Program-made: the position numbers and the translations under genes
Assembly: GCA_009843725.1 (NCBI GenBank)
Contig: VYCX01000020.1
Span: 2,108-14,408, forward strand
Length of the DNA: 12,301 nucleotides
Direction of reading: 5' to 3'
Origin: Boseongicola sp. SB0675_bin_26
Lineage (GTDB): Bacteria > Pseudomonadota > Alphaproteobacteria > Rhodobacterales > Rhodobacteraceae
Shown: in pieces, positions 1 through 7,254 of the stretch
Layout of the letters: every line of letters starts with the position of its first letter
Numbering within the stretch: position 1 is the stretch's first letter
The notes under the pieces: model-generated
What the model was told of the DNA's origin: nothing
The model's database searches: none
Seen by the model: only the letters and a program-made list of their open reading frames with translations

Positions 1-86
1 AACGTGAAGCCGCTGCCGATCTGGCGCACCGGCGCGTTCAGGTCGATCAGTTCGGCAAAACGCGGATCGGTCGCTGCATGGGGCAT
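1..86 (-). CDS. SMP-30/gluconolactonase-like protein (5' fragment)
   Basis: Only the first 28 codons are in the window, and the frame runs off the low-coordinate edge. The ATG at 86 opens MPHAATDPRFAELIDLNAPV, followed by RQIGSGFT. The pattern 'ELIDLNAPVRQIGSGFT' resembles the start of SMP-30/gluconolactonase/LRE-like beta-propellers, where it is usually followed by F-TEGPVW, which would lie outside the window. Such proteins hydrolyse sugar and other lactones, which fits the two hydrolase genes upstream. A GAGGAG site sits 6 nt before the ATG, and the preceding gene stops 10 bp upstream. The family call rests on a short segment. Confidence 0.6.
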   Translation of the reverse strand, partial: MPHAATDPRFAELIDLNAPVRQIGSGFT

Positions 87-92
87 GGCAAA

Positions 93-98
93 CTCCTC
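93..98 (-). promoter_or_regulatory. Ribosome binding site of the SMP-30-like gene
   Basis: GAGGAG on the minus strand, 6 nt before the ATG at 86 and overlapping the stop codon of the MBL-fold lactonase. It supports both the start choice and operon continuation beyond the window. Confidence 0.65.
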
Positions 99-945
99 AG
101 GCCGGGAACCAGTTGCGGGCCGGCAGGCTTTCCACAACGGGACCCGGGCACGTCATGCCAATGCGGCCCGCGACCTGTCCGTGCTCGATCACCGCACCAC
201 GATCGTGCACAGGCAACAGGTACCGATAGTTGTTGAGCAGTTTCTTGATCTGTGCCTTTTCCGAGCGCTTGGATCCGGCGTGGTTCCCGGTGACCTGCGG
301 TTCCATGTAGTTGTTGACCCGGACATGGTTGACGACCTGGTCGTTGAAGTCATAGATGACGTCGCCGCAGATGCAGGCTAGCCCGTCGGCGGTTTCGACA
401 ATCACGTTCATCGATCCTTCAGTATGCGCGCCCGCAGGCTCGCACCAGACGCCCGGAATGATCTCTTCTGCACCCGTAATTTCAAGGTCCAGGAAACGAA
501 TGGCTTCGGGTTCGTAGATCCTGTCGACAAGGTGCTTGATGTCCGGCTTCGGGTACTGCGGGTACATGATGCCCGAGACGGAGAACTCCATTTCCCGGCG
601 GTTCAGCACGACCGTCGTGTTTAGGGGAAAGTCGTCATCATTTCCGGCGTGATCGATGTGAAGATGCGTGTGCAGGATGTAACGGATGTCACCCACACGG
701 AGCCCATGCTTTGACAATTGCTGCTCTACGGTGTTTTCGTGATAGCAGTGCCCGCGCATGCCAAGGGTCTCCATGATCGCGTTGTCGCGATATCCGGTGT
801 CGACCAAGACCGGGTACTGCCCTCCGAGGATGAGAAACCCGTAGGTCGGGACACGACGAACGCGGCCACAGTCGTGGCCCAGGACCAGAAAGCTGGCTTC
901 TAGCTCGATGTCGCCAAAATCAAGTATGTGGATGGTGAGGGCCAT
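97..945 (-). CDS. Metallo-beta-lactamase-fold lactonase (N-acyl homoserine lactonase family)
   Basis: A 282-residue MBL-fold hydrolase close to the AttM/AiiA-type lactonase family. Di-zinc ligands are visible: H94-x-H96-x-D98-H99 in HTHLHIDHAG, H174 in GAHTEGS, D195 in CICGDV and H247 in LLPVHDRG. This is the full set, so it should be active. No signal peptide is seen. The family opens lactone rings; in this operon a catabolic lactone is more likely than a quorum signal, but that is inference. The ATG at 945 follows an AAGGGAG site, 11 bp after the amidohydrolase stop. Its stop lies 10 bp before the next gene. Confidence 0.9.
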   Translation of the reverse strand: MALTIHILDFGDIELEASFLVLGHDCGRVRRVPTYGFLILGGQYPVLVDTGYRDNAIMETLGMRGHCYHENTVEQQLSKHGLRVGDIRYILHTHLHIDHAGNDDDFPLNTTVVLNRREMEFSVSGIMYPQYPKPDIKHLVDRIYEPEAIRFLDLEITGAEEIIPGVWCEPAGAHTEGSMNVIVETADGLACICGDVIYDFNDQVVNHVRVNNYMEPQVTGNHAGSKRSEKAQIKKLLNNYRYLLPVHDRGAVIEHGQVAGRIGMTCPGPVVESLPARNWFPA

Positions 946-951
946 GGGGAA

Positions 952-958
952 CTCCCTT
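952..958 (-). promoter_or_regulatory. Ribosome binding site of the MBL-fold lactonase gene
   Basis: AAGGGAG on the minus strand, 6 nt before the ATG at 945 and overlapping the TAA stop of the amidohydrolase gene. It indicates continued co-transcription. Confidence 0.65.
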
Positions 959-1835
959 ATTCGACGCGATAAATTCGCGCTGCGGTGTCGTTGAAGATTT
1001 GCAGTTTCTGCTTCTTGGTGAGATTCACTGTCGCTTTCCTGAATGCGCCGATGAGATCCCGATAGTTCGTCCAGAGCTTCTCAATCGGAAAGTTCGATCC
1101 GAACATGCAGCGGTCAGCCCCGAAGATCGAGACGGTCTCCTTTACAACGTCGGCAATGAAGTCCGGGTCGTTCCGGTGAATGAACGTTCCGAACGCCGAA
1201 AGCTTCGTGACCACGTTCCTTCGCTTTGCGAGGTCCGTCATGGCTGCGCGCCAGGCCTTCCAGCCAGCCTGGGATTGATCTTCCAGCATGCCGGCATGCT
1301 GCAGGATGAACGTCACGTCCGGGCACCCATCAGCGAGTTCCGCGGCGTCTGCCATCTGGCCAGGAAACACCTGAAGGTCGAAGGTGAATCCGTGCTCCGC
1401 GAGTTTTCCGATGTTCTCGACAACACGGGGATCCGAGACCTGCCTGCGATCGGGGGCGAACCGATATTGCGGATTTTCGTGCCAGTGAAACTGCTGCCGA
1501 AAGCCTCTCAGCAAGGAATGGCCCTTGAGCGACTTCAACGTGGGAGCGACATCGCCCTTCGTGAAATCCAGAAAGCCGACAATTGCATGGGGCCAGCCTT
1601 TCCTGCCCGCAACGGACTGAACCCAGGCGATCTCGTCCTTGAACCAGTTCGGCGCCCAGTTGGCCTGAACATAGACCGACTTCTTGATCCCGGCACCCTT
1701 GATGTCGGCGCAATACTCTTCGACCGGGTAGTCCCTCTTGATCGCTGAATAAGGACCGAAGATCCTCGGTCGCTCGGGCCCGAGCAGCCATGGCAGGTCA
1801 CTTTGCCGCCAGATATGGTGGTGAGCGTCTATCAT
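957..1835 (-). CDS. COG3618/Amidohydro_2-type TIM-barrel hydrolase (lactonase-like)
   Basis: A 292-residue TIM-barrel hydrolase of the amidohydrolase superfamily, COG3618 branch, which includes lactonases such as fuconolactonase, sulfomuconolactonase and pyrone-dicarboxylate lactonase (LigI). Visible marks are the N-terminal D3-x-H5-x-H7 motif, LRGFRQQFHW (109-118) at the GxR strand, D153 in TFDLQV, H180 in ILQHAGM, K211 in VVTKLSAF, and MFGSNFP (244-250), where many members have Asp in place of N248. It overlaps the CoxE-like gene by 4 bp (ATGA), with an AGGGAAG-type site upstream. It probably opens a lactone or cleaves a ring product of the Mo hydroxylase; the substrate cannot be read from sequence. 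Confidence 0.88.
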   Translation of the reverse strand: MIDAHHHIWRQSDLPWLLGPERPRIFGPYSAIKRDYPVEEYCADIKGAGIKKSVYVQANWAPNWFKDEIAWVQSVAGRKGWPHAIVGFLDFTKGDVAPTLKSLKGHSLLRGFRQQFHWHENPQYRFAPDRRQVSDPRVVENIGKLAEHGFTFDLQVFPGQMADAAELADGCPDVTFILQHAGMLEDQSQAGWKAWRAAMTDLAKRRNVVTKLSAFGTFIHRNDPDFIADVVKETVSIFGADRCMFGSNFPIEKLWTNYRDLIGAFRKATVNLTKKQKLQIFNDTAARIYRVE

Positions 1836-2959
1836 GCGGCGCTTCCCTGACGGGCTTGGGATGCCAGGCCCAGAAGATGGTCCGCAACCGCTTCGCTTGT
1901 TGATCCGTCGGCCAATGCATCAAGGCTCGGCACTATCGCACTCAGACCGCCGGTTGCAGGCACGTAGTCCGGATCCGACCCCAGCGGCGTCAGCCAATCC
2001 ACGCGCCAAGCCAGCTTTGAAAGCCGGCGAACCGCTTCAAGCATCAGCGTTGGCGACCCGCGTTCCAGGCCGTCGGACAAGACGACAATCGCCGCGCCAC
2101 GAGCAAAGCCGGCATAGCGTGGCACTGCAAGGAAGGCAGTCAGCGCCTCGCCGATCCGCGTGCCGCCATCAACGTCGGCAACAAGCGCGGAGGCGCGCTC
2201 CAACGCCCTTGCCCGATTGCGTACGCGCAATGCAGGTGTCAGTCGCGTCAACCGGGTGCCAAGCGTAAAGACCTCTGCGCGGTCAGCCGCGTCGGTCAAC
2301 ACGTGCGCGAAAGTCATTGCAGCCTCTGTTCGGTCTTTCATCGAGCCAGAAACGTCAATCAGCAGCACGATCTTGCGCTGGCGATTCTTGCGGCGACGTC
2401 GTGCAAGGGTGAAGACCTCGCCGTCCCGTCTTGCAGCGTCGCGCAGGGTCCGACGCATATCCAGCAGCTTGCCGCCCCGATCAGGTGCAAAGCGGTATGA
2501 CAGCCGACGCGGCAGTCGGGCGGACGCGAGGCGCTGAAAGCGTGCCAAGGCCGAACCTGGGTCTTCCTCCGTGAATTCGCGGCGTGACAGTCGCTCAATG
2601 GCCGTGGCCTCTCGGCCGGTCTCGGCATCAGGATCAACCGCATCCCGCTCTTCGCTGGCTCCGGTCGGCTCGTGGGCCGAAACCGTCTGGTCTTCGACTT
2701 CAACTGCGCCGGGCGCGGTCATCCCCAAGAAGTAGGCGCGGAAGAGCGCGTCAAATTCGTCCTGCCGGTCCCTGGGAATCGCCAGCATGGCGATCCCCGC
2801 GCGGCGAACATCCTCGACGTTCCGCGGCCCCAGCAGCTCGATTGCCTCAAGAAACCCGATGGTCTGATCGGGGCCAACGGAAAAGCCGTGGATGCGCAGG
2901 ACAGCGGGAAAGCGGACGAACGGCTCGGCTGCGCGGGGAAGCGGGCGTGGATCCGTCAT
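1832..2959 (-). CDS. VWA-domain protein (CoxE-like)
   Basis: A 375-residue VWA protein of the CoxE family. The C-terminal von Willebrand A domain has an intact MIDAS metal site: D202-x-S204-x-S206 in LLIDVSGSM, T267 in GGTRIG and D296 in VVLSDGLERG. The N-terminal ~190 residues hold an acidic, low-conservation stretch (about 85-125) and a basic RRRRKNRQRK patch just before the VWA core. CoxE acts with CoxD in assembling the CO dehydrogenase active site; the same pairing here implies a maturation role for the Mo hydroxylase. The ATG at 2959 was chosen because it gives the ATGA overlap with the MoxR gene and a GGAGA-type site precedes it; the upstream extension in the same frame is inside the MoxR gene. 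Confidence 0.9.
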   Translation of the reverse strand: MTDPRPLPRAAEPFVRFPAVLRIHGFSVGPDQTIGFLEAIELLGPRNVEDVRRAGIAMLAIPRDRQDEFDALFRAYFLGMTAPGAVEVEDQTVSAHEPTGASEERDAVDPDAETGREATAIERLSRREFTEEDPGSALARFQRLASARLPRRLSYRFAPDRGGKLLDMRRTLRDAARRDGEVFTLARRRRKNRQRKIVLLIDVSGSMKDRTEAAMTFAHVLTDAADRAEVFTLGTRLTRLTPALRVRNRARALERASALVADVDGGTRIGEALTAFLAVPRYAGFARGAAIVVLSDGLERGSPTLMLEAVRRLSKLAWRVDWLTPLGSDPDYVPATGGLSAIVPSLDALADGSTSEAVADHLLGLASQARQGSAA

Positions 2960-3837
2960 GCCGCTTCTCCAGGCAGGAACGCGTCCAGTCGCGGAGATAG
3001 TTGTGCAAGGTCGTCCTGGTCTTTCAGCACAACCCCAATCGAGCGCCGGAAGGCTGCTGGCCAAGGCTCTCCTTGTGCATTCAACAGCGTCGCGGCCTCC
3101 GCCCACTCGACGGTCTCGGCAACGCCAGGCAGCTTGACCAGCGGTTCTTCCCGCATAAGCCCCACCGAAGCGACCACAGCCTCCGCTGTCGCTTCGGCAA
3201 CCGACGACGCTCGCACCATCACGATTCGGGCTTCAAGTGCAGGATCAGGGAAGTCGATCCAATGATAGACACAGCGTCGCCTGAGGGCCTCGTGAAGATC
3301 GCGGGTGCGGTTCGAGGTCAGAACCACAACCGGGTGAGATGCCGCGCGAACGGTGCCGGTCTCGGGTATCGATATGGTGAAGTCCGACAGGAATTCGAGC
3401 AGGAACGCCTCGAACTCGTGGTCGGAACGGTCGATTTCGTCAATCAGCAAGAGGGATTCATCCGGCGCCAGCAGCGCTTCCAGCAAGGGGCGCGCCAGCA
3501 GGAATTCATCCGTGTAAACGTTGAGCTGGCTGTTCTCGGCCTGGCGAATTGCCAGCATTTGGCGCGGATAATTCCATTCATAGAGCGCCGCCGCGGCGTC
3601 GATTCCCTCGTAGCATTGCAAGCGGATCACGTTCCGGCCCAGCACAGCGCCAATCGCCTTGGCGGCCTCGGTCTTGCCGACGCCCGGAACGCCTTCCAGA
3701 AGAAGCGGCTTGCCGAGCGCCAGCGCGAGATAGGCCGAGGTCGACAGCGCGTCATCGGCGAGGTACTGCGCCGCCGTCAAGGCGCCTTGCAGCGCTCCGG
3801 GGCTGTCGATTCCGCGTATGTCCGCCCGTACCGGCAT
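2956..3837 (-). CDS. MoxR-family AAA+ ATPase (CoxD-like)
   Basis: A 293-residue AAA+ ATPase of the MoxR group. Walker A is GVPGVGKT (49-56), Walker B LLLIDEID (129-136), sensor-1 N176 in VVLTSNRTRDL, and arginines at 186-188 (LRRRC) fit the arginine-finger region. CoxD of Oligotropha carboxidovorans belongs to this group and is needed to introduce sulfur into the Mo-Cu site. Such ATPases typically work with a VWA-domain partner, here the next gene, as a chaperone-like pair. I chose the ATG at 3837 because MPVRADIRGI begins where the family begins and it forms TGATG with the previous stop; the longer open frame upstream lies in the Mo-subunit gene. A role in maturing the Mo enzyme is inferred from family and context. 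Confidence 0.92.
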   Translation of the reverse strand: MPVRADIRGIDSPGALQGALTAAQYLADDALSTSAYLALALGKPLLLEGVPGVGKTEAAKAIGAVLGRNVIRLQCYEGIDAAAALYEWNYPRQMLAIRQAENSQLNVYTDEFLLARPLLEALLAPDESLLLIDEIDRSDHEFEAFLLEFLSDFTISIPETGTVRAASHPVVVLTSNRTRDLHEALRRRCVYHWIDFPDPALEARIVMVRASSVAEATAEAVVASVGLMREEPLVKLPGVAETVEWAEAATLLNAQGEPWPAAFRRSIGVVLKDQDDLAQLSPRLDAFLPGEAA

Positions 3838-4865
3838 CAGGCGCCTGGCCTGCCTTGGGGACGTGCGCCGCCGTTCGCGCGAATGCCACGCAACACCTTT
3901 TCCGGGGTGATCGGAAGGCTGTCGCATTCCACGCCGACCGCGTTGAACACGGCATTGGCGATGGCAGGCAACACTGGATTGGCGCACATCTCGCCCGGCC
4001 CCTTGCCGCCGAAGGGCGCATCCGGGGCCGGACGCTCGAGAACCGAGATATGGTGAGGCACAGCATCACCCGGCCCCGGCTGAAGATAGTGATTGAAATC
4101 GACGGGGCCATGCGACCGGTCCGGATAATTGGGCTCTGTCGTTTCGTACAGCGCGTGGCTCACGCCCATCCAGGCGCCCCCGATCAATTGCTGTTCCACC
4201 AGTCGGGGATTGAGCGCACGTCCAACCTCGTAAGCAGAGTTGATGTGCTGGACCTCGACCTCTCCGGTTTCGTCATCCACAGTCAAGTCTATGATCAATG
4301 CGGCGTGGGCGAAGGATGACACCGGAGTCATTTCGCCGGTGTCGCTGTCGACCTCGGACAACGGGACAAGGAACATTCCGCGTCCCGCAAGCGTGCGGCC
4401 TTGACCGAACTGCGCGGCCGTTGCCGTCGCCTCGACCGTAGTTGACCGGCTGGGCGCACCCTTTACATGGATGTTCCCGCGCCCGTCAGTCACAAGGTCA
4501 GACGCGTCGACCTCAAGCTCCTCCGCCGCAGCTTCCAATAGCTGGGCGCGGGCCTCCGTGGCTGCACGGATGATCGCGTTGCCCATTCTATGCGTTCCGC
4601 GCGATGCGAACGAACCCATGTCGTGGGGACCGGTGTCGCTGTCCGCAGTGTCAACAAAGACATCCTCAACCGGCACGCCGAGCGTCTCAGCAGCCAATTG
4701 GCGACCCACCGACTTGATGCCTTGCCCAAGATCGATGGAAGAGAGCGTGACCTTGAATTTTCCGTCAGGCGTCGAATGAACCAGCGCCTGGCTGGGGTCG
4801 CCGCCAAGGTTCATGCCGATGGGGTAGTTGATGCAGGCAAAGCCGCGTCCATGATGAATGGCCAT
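3837..4865 (-). CDS. Molybdopterin-binding subunit, C-terminal half
   Basis: The 342-residue second Mo-cofactor domain of the large subunit, as a separate gene. It begins MAIHHGRGFACINYPIGMNL, normally internal sequence in CoxL/XDH-type subunits. GQG at 47-49 and the QLAAETLGVP helix bind the cofactor. The SFASRGTHRMGNA segment (85-97) is the usual GSRxTxxxG region. GKGPGE (287-292) carries E292, the expected catalytic glutamate, followed by NPVLPAIANAVFNAVG. With the N-terminal half minus its tail, the total is about 790 residues, the normal size of an undivided subunit, so nothing essential seems lost. Eubacterium barkeri nicotinate dehydrogenase is a known precedent for a Mo subunit split in two (NdhL/NdhM). 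The stop overlaps the MoxR start (TGATG). Confidence 0.92.
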   Translation of the reverse strand: MAIHHGRGFACINYPIGMNLGGDPSQALVHSTPDGKFKVTLSSIDLGQGIKSVGRQLAAETLGVPVEDVFVDTADSDTGPHDMGSFASRGTHRMGNAIIRAATEARAQLLEAAAEELEVDASDLVTDGRGNIHVKGAPSRSTTVEATATAAQFGQGRTLAGRGMFLVPLSEVDSDTGEMTPVSSFAHAALIIDLTVDDETGEVEVQHINSAYEVGRALNPRLVEQQLIGGAWMGVSHALYETTEPNYPDRSHGPVDFNHYLQPGPGDAVPHHISVLERPAPDAPFGGKGPGEMCANPVLPAIANAVFNAVGVECDSLPITPEKVLRGIRANGGARPQGRPGA

Positions 4866-6781
4866 CAGCGCCTCCTCGACCCGGAGATGAACCGCGAGAC
4901 GCCTGGCCGCCTCACACCGCGCTGGAAGTGCGTCGTGGCGCTTTCACTTTCGGCCTCGGCGGCGGCCGGTGGCGTTGCCGGCTGTTGCGCCGCTGGCGTG
5001 CCCGGCGCCTGTGCCGTTGGCTGCGCATTCGGTTGCGTGAACGTGCTCGCCGGACGCTGAGTGTAGGCTGCAGGCAGGGAAGGACCGCCACTGGCACCTG
5101 GGGAACGCGTTGGATGCCTTGGCTCTCCTGGGACGATTGGCAGCGCGCTGGATGCCGTTTCATCCACGGGTCCCTGTGGCGTCGCCGGAGCGCCCTTGAA
5201 CCCAAGTCGCTCGATCTCTGCCTCCATGTCATCCCGTTGAGGTGCAATGCCGAGGGCTGAACTGTTGTTGGAGGAATGGCCTTCCGGAAGCAGTCCGCGA
5301 GTCCCCTGCCCCGAGAACGGCTCCGGCGCGAGCCCGGAGCGCCTTCGCTCGCCTATCCTGCCCTCGTCGTCAGTGACCGTCTCGGGGATCACACCCAACG
5401 CAGCCTCGCCGCCGCCGACCTTGCTTGAAGCTCGCACCGCGTCGGCGGACAGGCTCCAGCCCGTCTTCTGAGCGACCGCCTGGCAGCTTTCGATCAAGGC
5501 GCAGTTCTTCGCCTCGCGCCGATGCGCCTTCATGTCGCCATCGCGGTACGCGTTCAGGATTCGCAGCTCGATCGGGTCCTTGCCGACAGCGCGTGCAACC
5601 CTGTCCATGTGACGTTCGATCGCGAAATCCACGGCGGTAATACCGAAGCCGCGCATAGCCGTTGAAGGGGTCCGATTGGTGAAGACGCAGTAGACATTGG
5701 ATGCGACGTTCGGAATCGAATAGGGACCGGGCAAATGGCCCGTCGCCTTCTGAACGGCATAGGAAGACAGCCGCGTGTAGGCGCCAGCGTCAAAGAACCC
5801 AGTAAAGGCACGCGCGATGATGCGGCCGTCGCGCATCACCCCGTCCTTGATCCGCCACCGTTCGCCTCCGCGCGGACCGCCGATCTGCATCTCTTCGGCG
5901 CGGTCCCACATGTATTTCACGGGTTTGCCGGTGGCCAGGCAGGCGAGCGCAGCCAAGGGTTCATGATGGCTGTCCACCTTGCCGCCGAATCCGCCGCCGA
6001 CGGTGCCGCCGATGAAGTGCAGACGCGCCGAGCTGATGGCGAGCTGCTTCGCCGTGACCCCAACCGAGAAGAAGAGCGCTTGGGTCGATGTATGAACGGT
6101 GATCCGGTCATTGGTTTCCGGAGCCGCGATGGCACCACAGGTCTCGATGGGCGCCTGCTCGATCGGCGACATCTGGTATTCGCCCTCGACGATGTGATCG
6201 GCCCTTGAGAATGCGGTCTCGACGTCCCCGAACCGCAGTTTCTGGTGATCATAGATGTCAAAGTAGTCGAAGGTGTTGTTGGGATACTCGTCGTTGACGA
6301 TCGGCGCCTCGGGTTTCAGCGCCTCTTCCACGTCCAGTACATGGGGCAGTTCCTCGTAGTCCACCTTGACGGCATCAACCGCTTCCTGGGCTGCGCGAAC
6401 CGATGTCGCAACGACTGCAAGGATCGGCTGACCGACATAGCCGACCTTGTCGGTCGCCAGAAGAGGTTCATCGTCCCGGCCGAAATTGATCAGCGACAGA
6501 AGCGTGTTGGTGTTCACGGGCACGTCGCGGCCGCCAAGTACATGAACAACGCCGTCCTGCTGCTCGGCGGCCGAGGAATCGACCGATCGGATGCGCGCGT
6601 GGTGGTGGGGTGAGCGCACGCAACGCATGTGCAGGAGTCCATCGAAGACATGGTCGTCATAGAATTTCGACCGCCCGGTTACATGACCCAGGATGTCCTG
6701 CCTGATGACCGGCTTGCCGACGACATCGAGGTCGTCGGAACGCTCGTCGGCAAAAAGGTCCTTGCGATACTCGACTGGCAT
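4865..6781 (-). CDS. Molybdopterin-binding subunit, N-terminal half, with long disordered tail
   Basis: N-terminal portion of a CoxL/XDH-type large subunit, 638 residues from the ATG at 6781. The GTG three bases upstream, overlapping the previous stop, is an alternative. The a/b hammerhead domain spans about 20-150. The first Mo-cofactor domain follows with HTSTQALFFS, GGGFGGK (about 262-268), and AMRGFG (about 375-380) where the family has the AxRGFG active-site loop. Homology appears to stop near residue 450. The remaining ~190 residues are low-complexity, rich in Pro, Ala, Gln, Ser and Gly, and end in a basic segment. The second Mo-cofactor domain is missing here and is encoded by the next gene, which overlaps by one base (TGATG). 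A CO-dehydrogenase-type CSFR loop is absent, so the substrate is not CO in the classical sense. Family is certain; the split and tail are unusual. Confidence 0.9.
   Translation of the reverse strand: MPVEYRKDLFADERSDDLDVVGKPVIRQDILGHVTGRSKFYDDHVFDGLLHMRCVRSPHHHARIRSVDSSAAEQQDGVVHVLGGRDVPVNTNTLLSLINFGRDDEPLLATDKVGYVGQPILAVVATSVRAAQEAVDAVKVDYEELPHVLDVEEALKPEAPIVNDEYPNNTFDYFDIYDHQKLRFGDVETAFSRADHIVEGEYQMSPIEQAPIETCGAIAAPETNDRITVHTSTQALFFSVGVTAKQLAISSARLHFIGGTVGGGFGGKVDSHHEPLAALACLATGKPVKYMWDRAEEMQIGGPRGGERWRIKDGVMRDGRIIARAFTGFFDAGAYTRLSSYAVQKATGHLPGPYSIPNVASNVYCVFTNRTPSTAMRGFGITAVDFAIERHMDRVARAVGKDPIELRILNAYRDGDMKAHRREAKNCALIESCQAVAQKTGWSLSADAVRASSKVGGGEAALGVIPETVTDDEGRIGERRRSGLAPEPFSGQGTRGLLPEGHSSNNSSALGIAPQRDDMEAEIERLGFKGAPATPQGPVDETASSALPIVPGEPRHPTRSPGASGGPSLPAAYTQRPASTFTQPNAQPTAQAPGTPAAQQPATPPAAAEAESESATTHFQRGVRRPGVSRFISGSRRR
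4868..5434 (-). other. Low-complexity Pro/Ala/Gln-rich tail at the split of the molybdopterin subunit
   Basis: Coding segment for about the last 190 residues of the N-terminal half. It contains runs such as QPNAQPTAQAPGTPAAQQPA and ends in a basic stretch, RRPGVSRFISGSRRR. A short charged patch (DDMEAEIERLGFKG) is the only part that looks helical. No family match was recognised. The other minus-strand frames here give Arg-rich or otherwise implausible protein, so this frame appears to be the used one. It lies where an intact large subunit would run straight on into the second Mo-cofactor domain. Confidence 0.75.
4871..4877 (-). promoter_or_regulatory. Ribosome binding site for the C-terminal half of the molybdopterin subunit
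   Basis: GAGGAGG on the minus strand, 5 nt before the ATG at 4865. It is encoded within the final Ser-Arg-Arg codons of the upstream half. A well-placed site at the break argues that the two halves are separately translated genes and not one gene broken by a sequencing error. Confidence 0.75.
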
Positions 6782-7254
6782 CACGCGGCACCCCGCTGCC
6801 TGGCGGCTTCAAGTATTGCGTCAATGATCGGCTCATAACCCGTGCAGCGGCAAAGATTGCCTGAGATGGCTTCTTCGACCTCCGAGCGAGTCGGGCTTGG
6901 GTTTCGGTCAAGGAGCGCCTTGGCTGCCATCAGCATGCCCGGCGTGCAGTACCCGCACTGCGCAGCAAAGCCTTCAATGAAGGCTCTTTGCAGCGGGTGC
7001 AGCTCCGGCCCGTTTGACAGCCCGCCGGTTGTCTCAATTGACCGACCGGCGACGGTCTCGGCCAGGACCAGACAGGACACGTGCGGCTCTCCGTCGATGA
7101 GGACCGTGCAGGCACCGCAGCTGCCCTGTCCGCAACCGTACTTGGGCGACAGGTCTCCGCATTCGCGACGAAGCACGTCAAGAAGATTGGCACCTGGGTC
7201 GACGAAGACCGCCGTCTCGGATCCGTTTAGCCTGAAAGCGACAGGGGATTTCAC
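6781..7254 (-). CDS. Molybdenum hydroxylase 2Fe-2S subunit (CoxS/CutS-like)
   Basis: Small subunit with two [2Fe-2S] clusters, 157 residues, normal length for the family. The N-terminal plant-ferredoxin-type cluster uses C41, C46, C49 and C61 (YGCGQGSCGACTV...SC). The C-terminal helical-domain cluster uses C100, C103, C135 and C137 (QCGYCTPGM...NLCRCTGYEPI). It shuttles electrons from the Mo centre to FAD. The start is GTG at 7254, inside the end of the FAD-subunit gene; no nearby ATG fits, and a strong GGAGGA site precedes it. No Tat signal is seen, so the enzyme is probably cytoplasmic. The stop forms TGATG with the next start. Confidence 0.95.
   Translation of the reverse strand: MKSPVAFRLNGSETAVFVDPGANLLDVLRRECGDLSPKYGCGQGSCGACTVLIDGEPHVSCLVLAETVAGRSIETTGGLSNGPELHPLQRAFIEGFAAQCGYCTPGMLMAAKALLDRNPSPTRSEVEEAISGNLCRCTGYEPIIDAILEAARQRGAA

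Noticed and set aside
97-945. Quorum-quenching AHL lactonase as the primary role
   Set aside because: The fold and zinc ligands fit, but the position in a catabolic operon beside two other lactonase-type genes makes a pathway lactone more likely; sequence alone cannot decide.
3001-4056. Long plus-strand open frame opposite the MoxR-like gene
   Set aside because: It is antisense to a gene with clear AAA+ motifs, encodes no recognisable domain and has no start context; high GC produces such open antisense frames.
4860-4870. Sequencing error or pseudogenising stop creating the two Mo-subunit halves
   Set aside because: The junction has a well-spaced GAGGAGG site and an ATG overlapping the stop, and ~190 residues of non-homologous tail separate the domains. 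A single base change would not join them into a normal subunit.
3837-6781. Annotation as aerobic CO dehydrogenase (coxL)
   Set aside because: The diagnostic CSFR active-site loop is absent; the loop reads AMRGFG.
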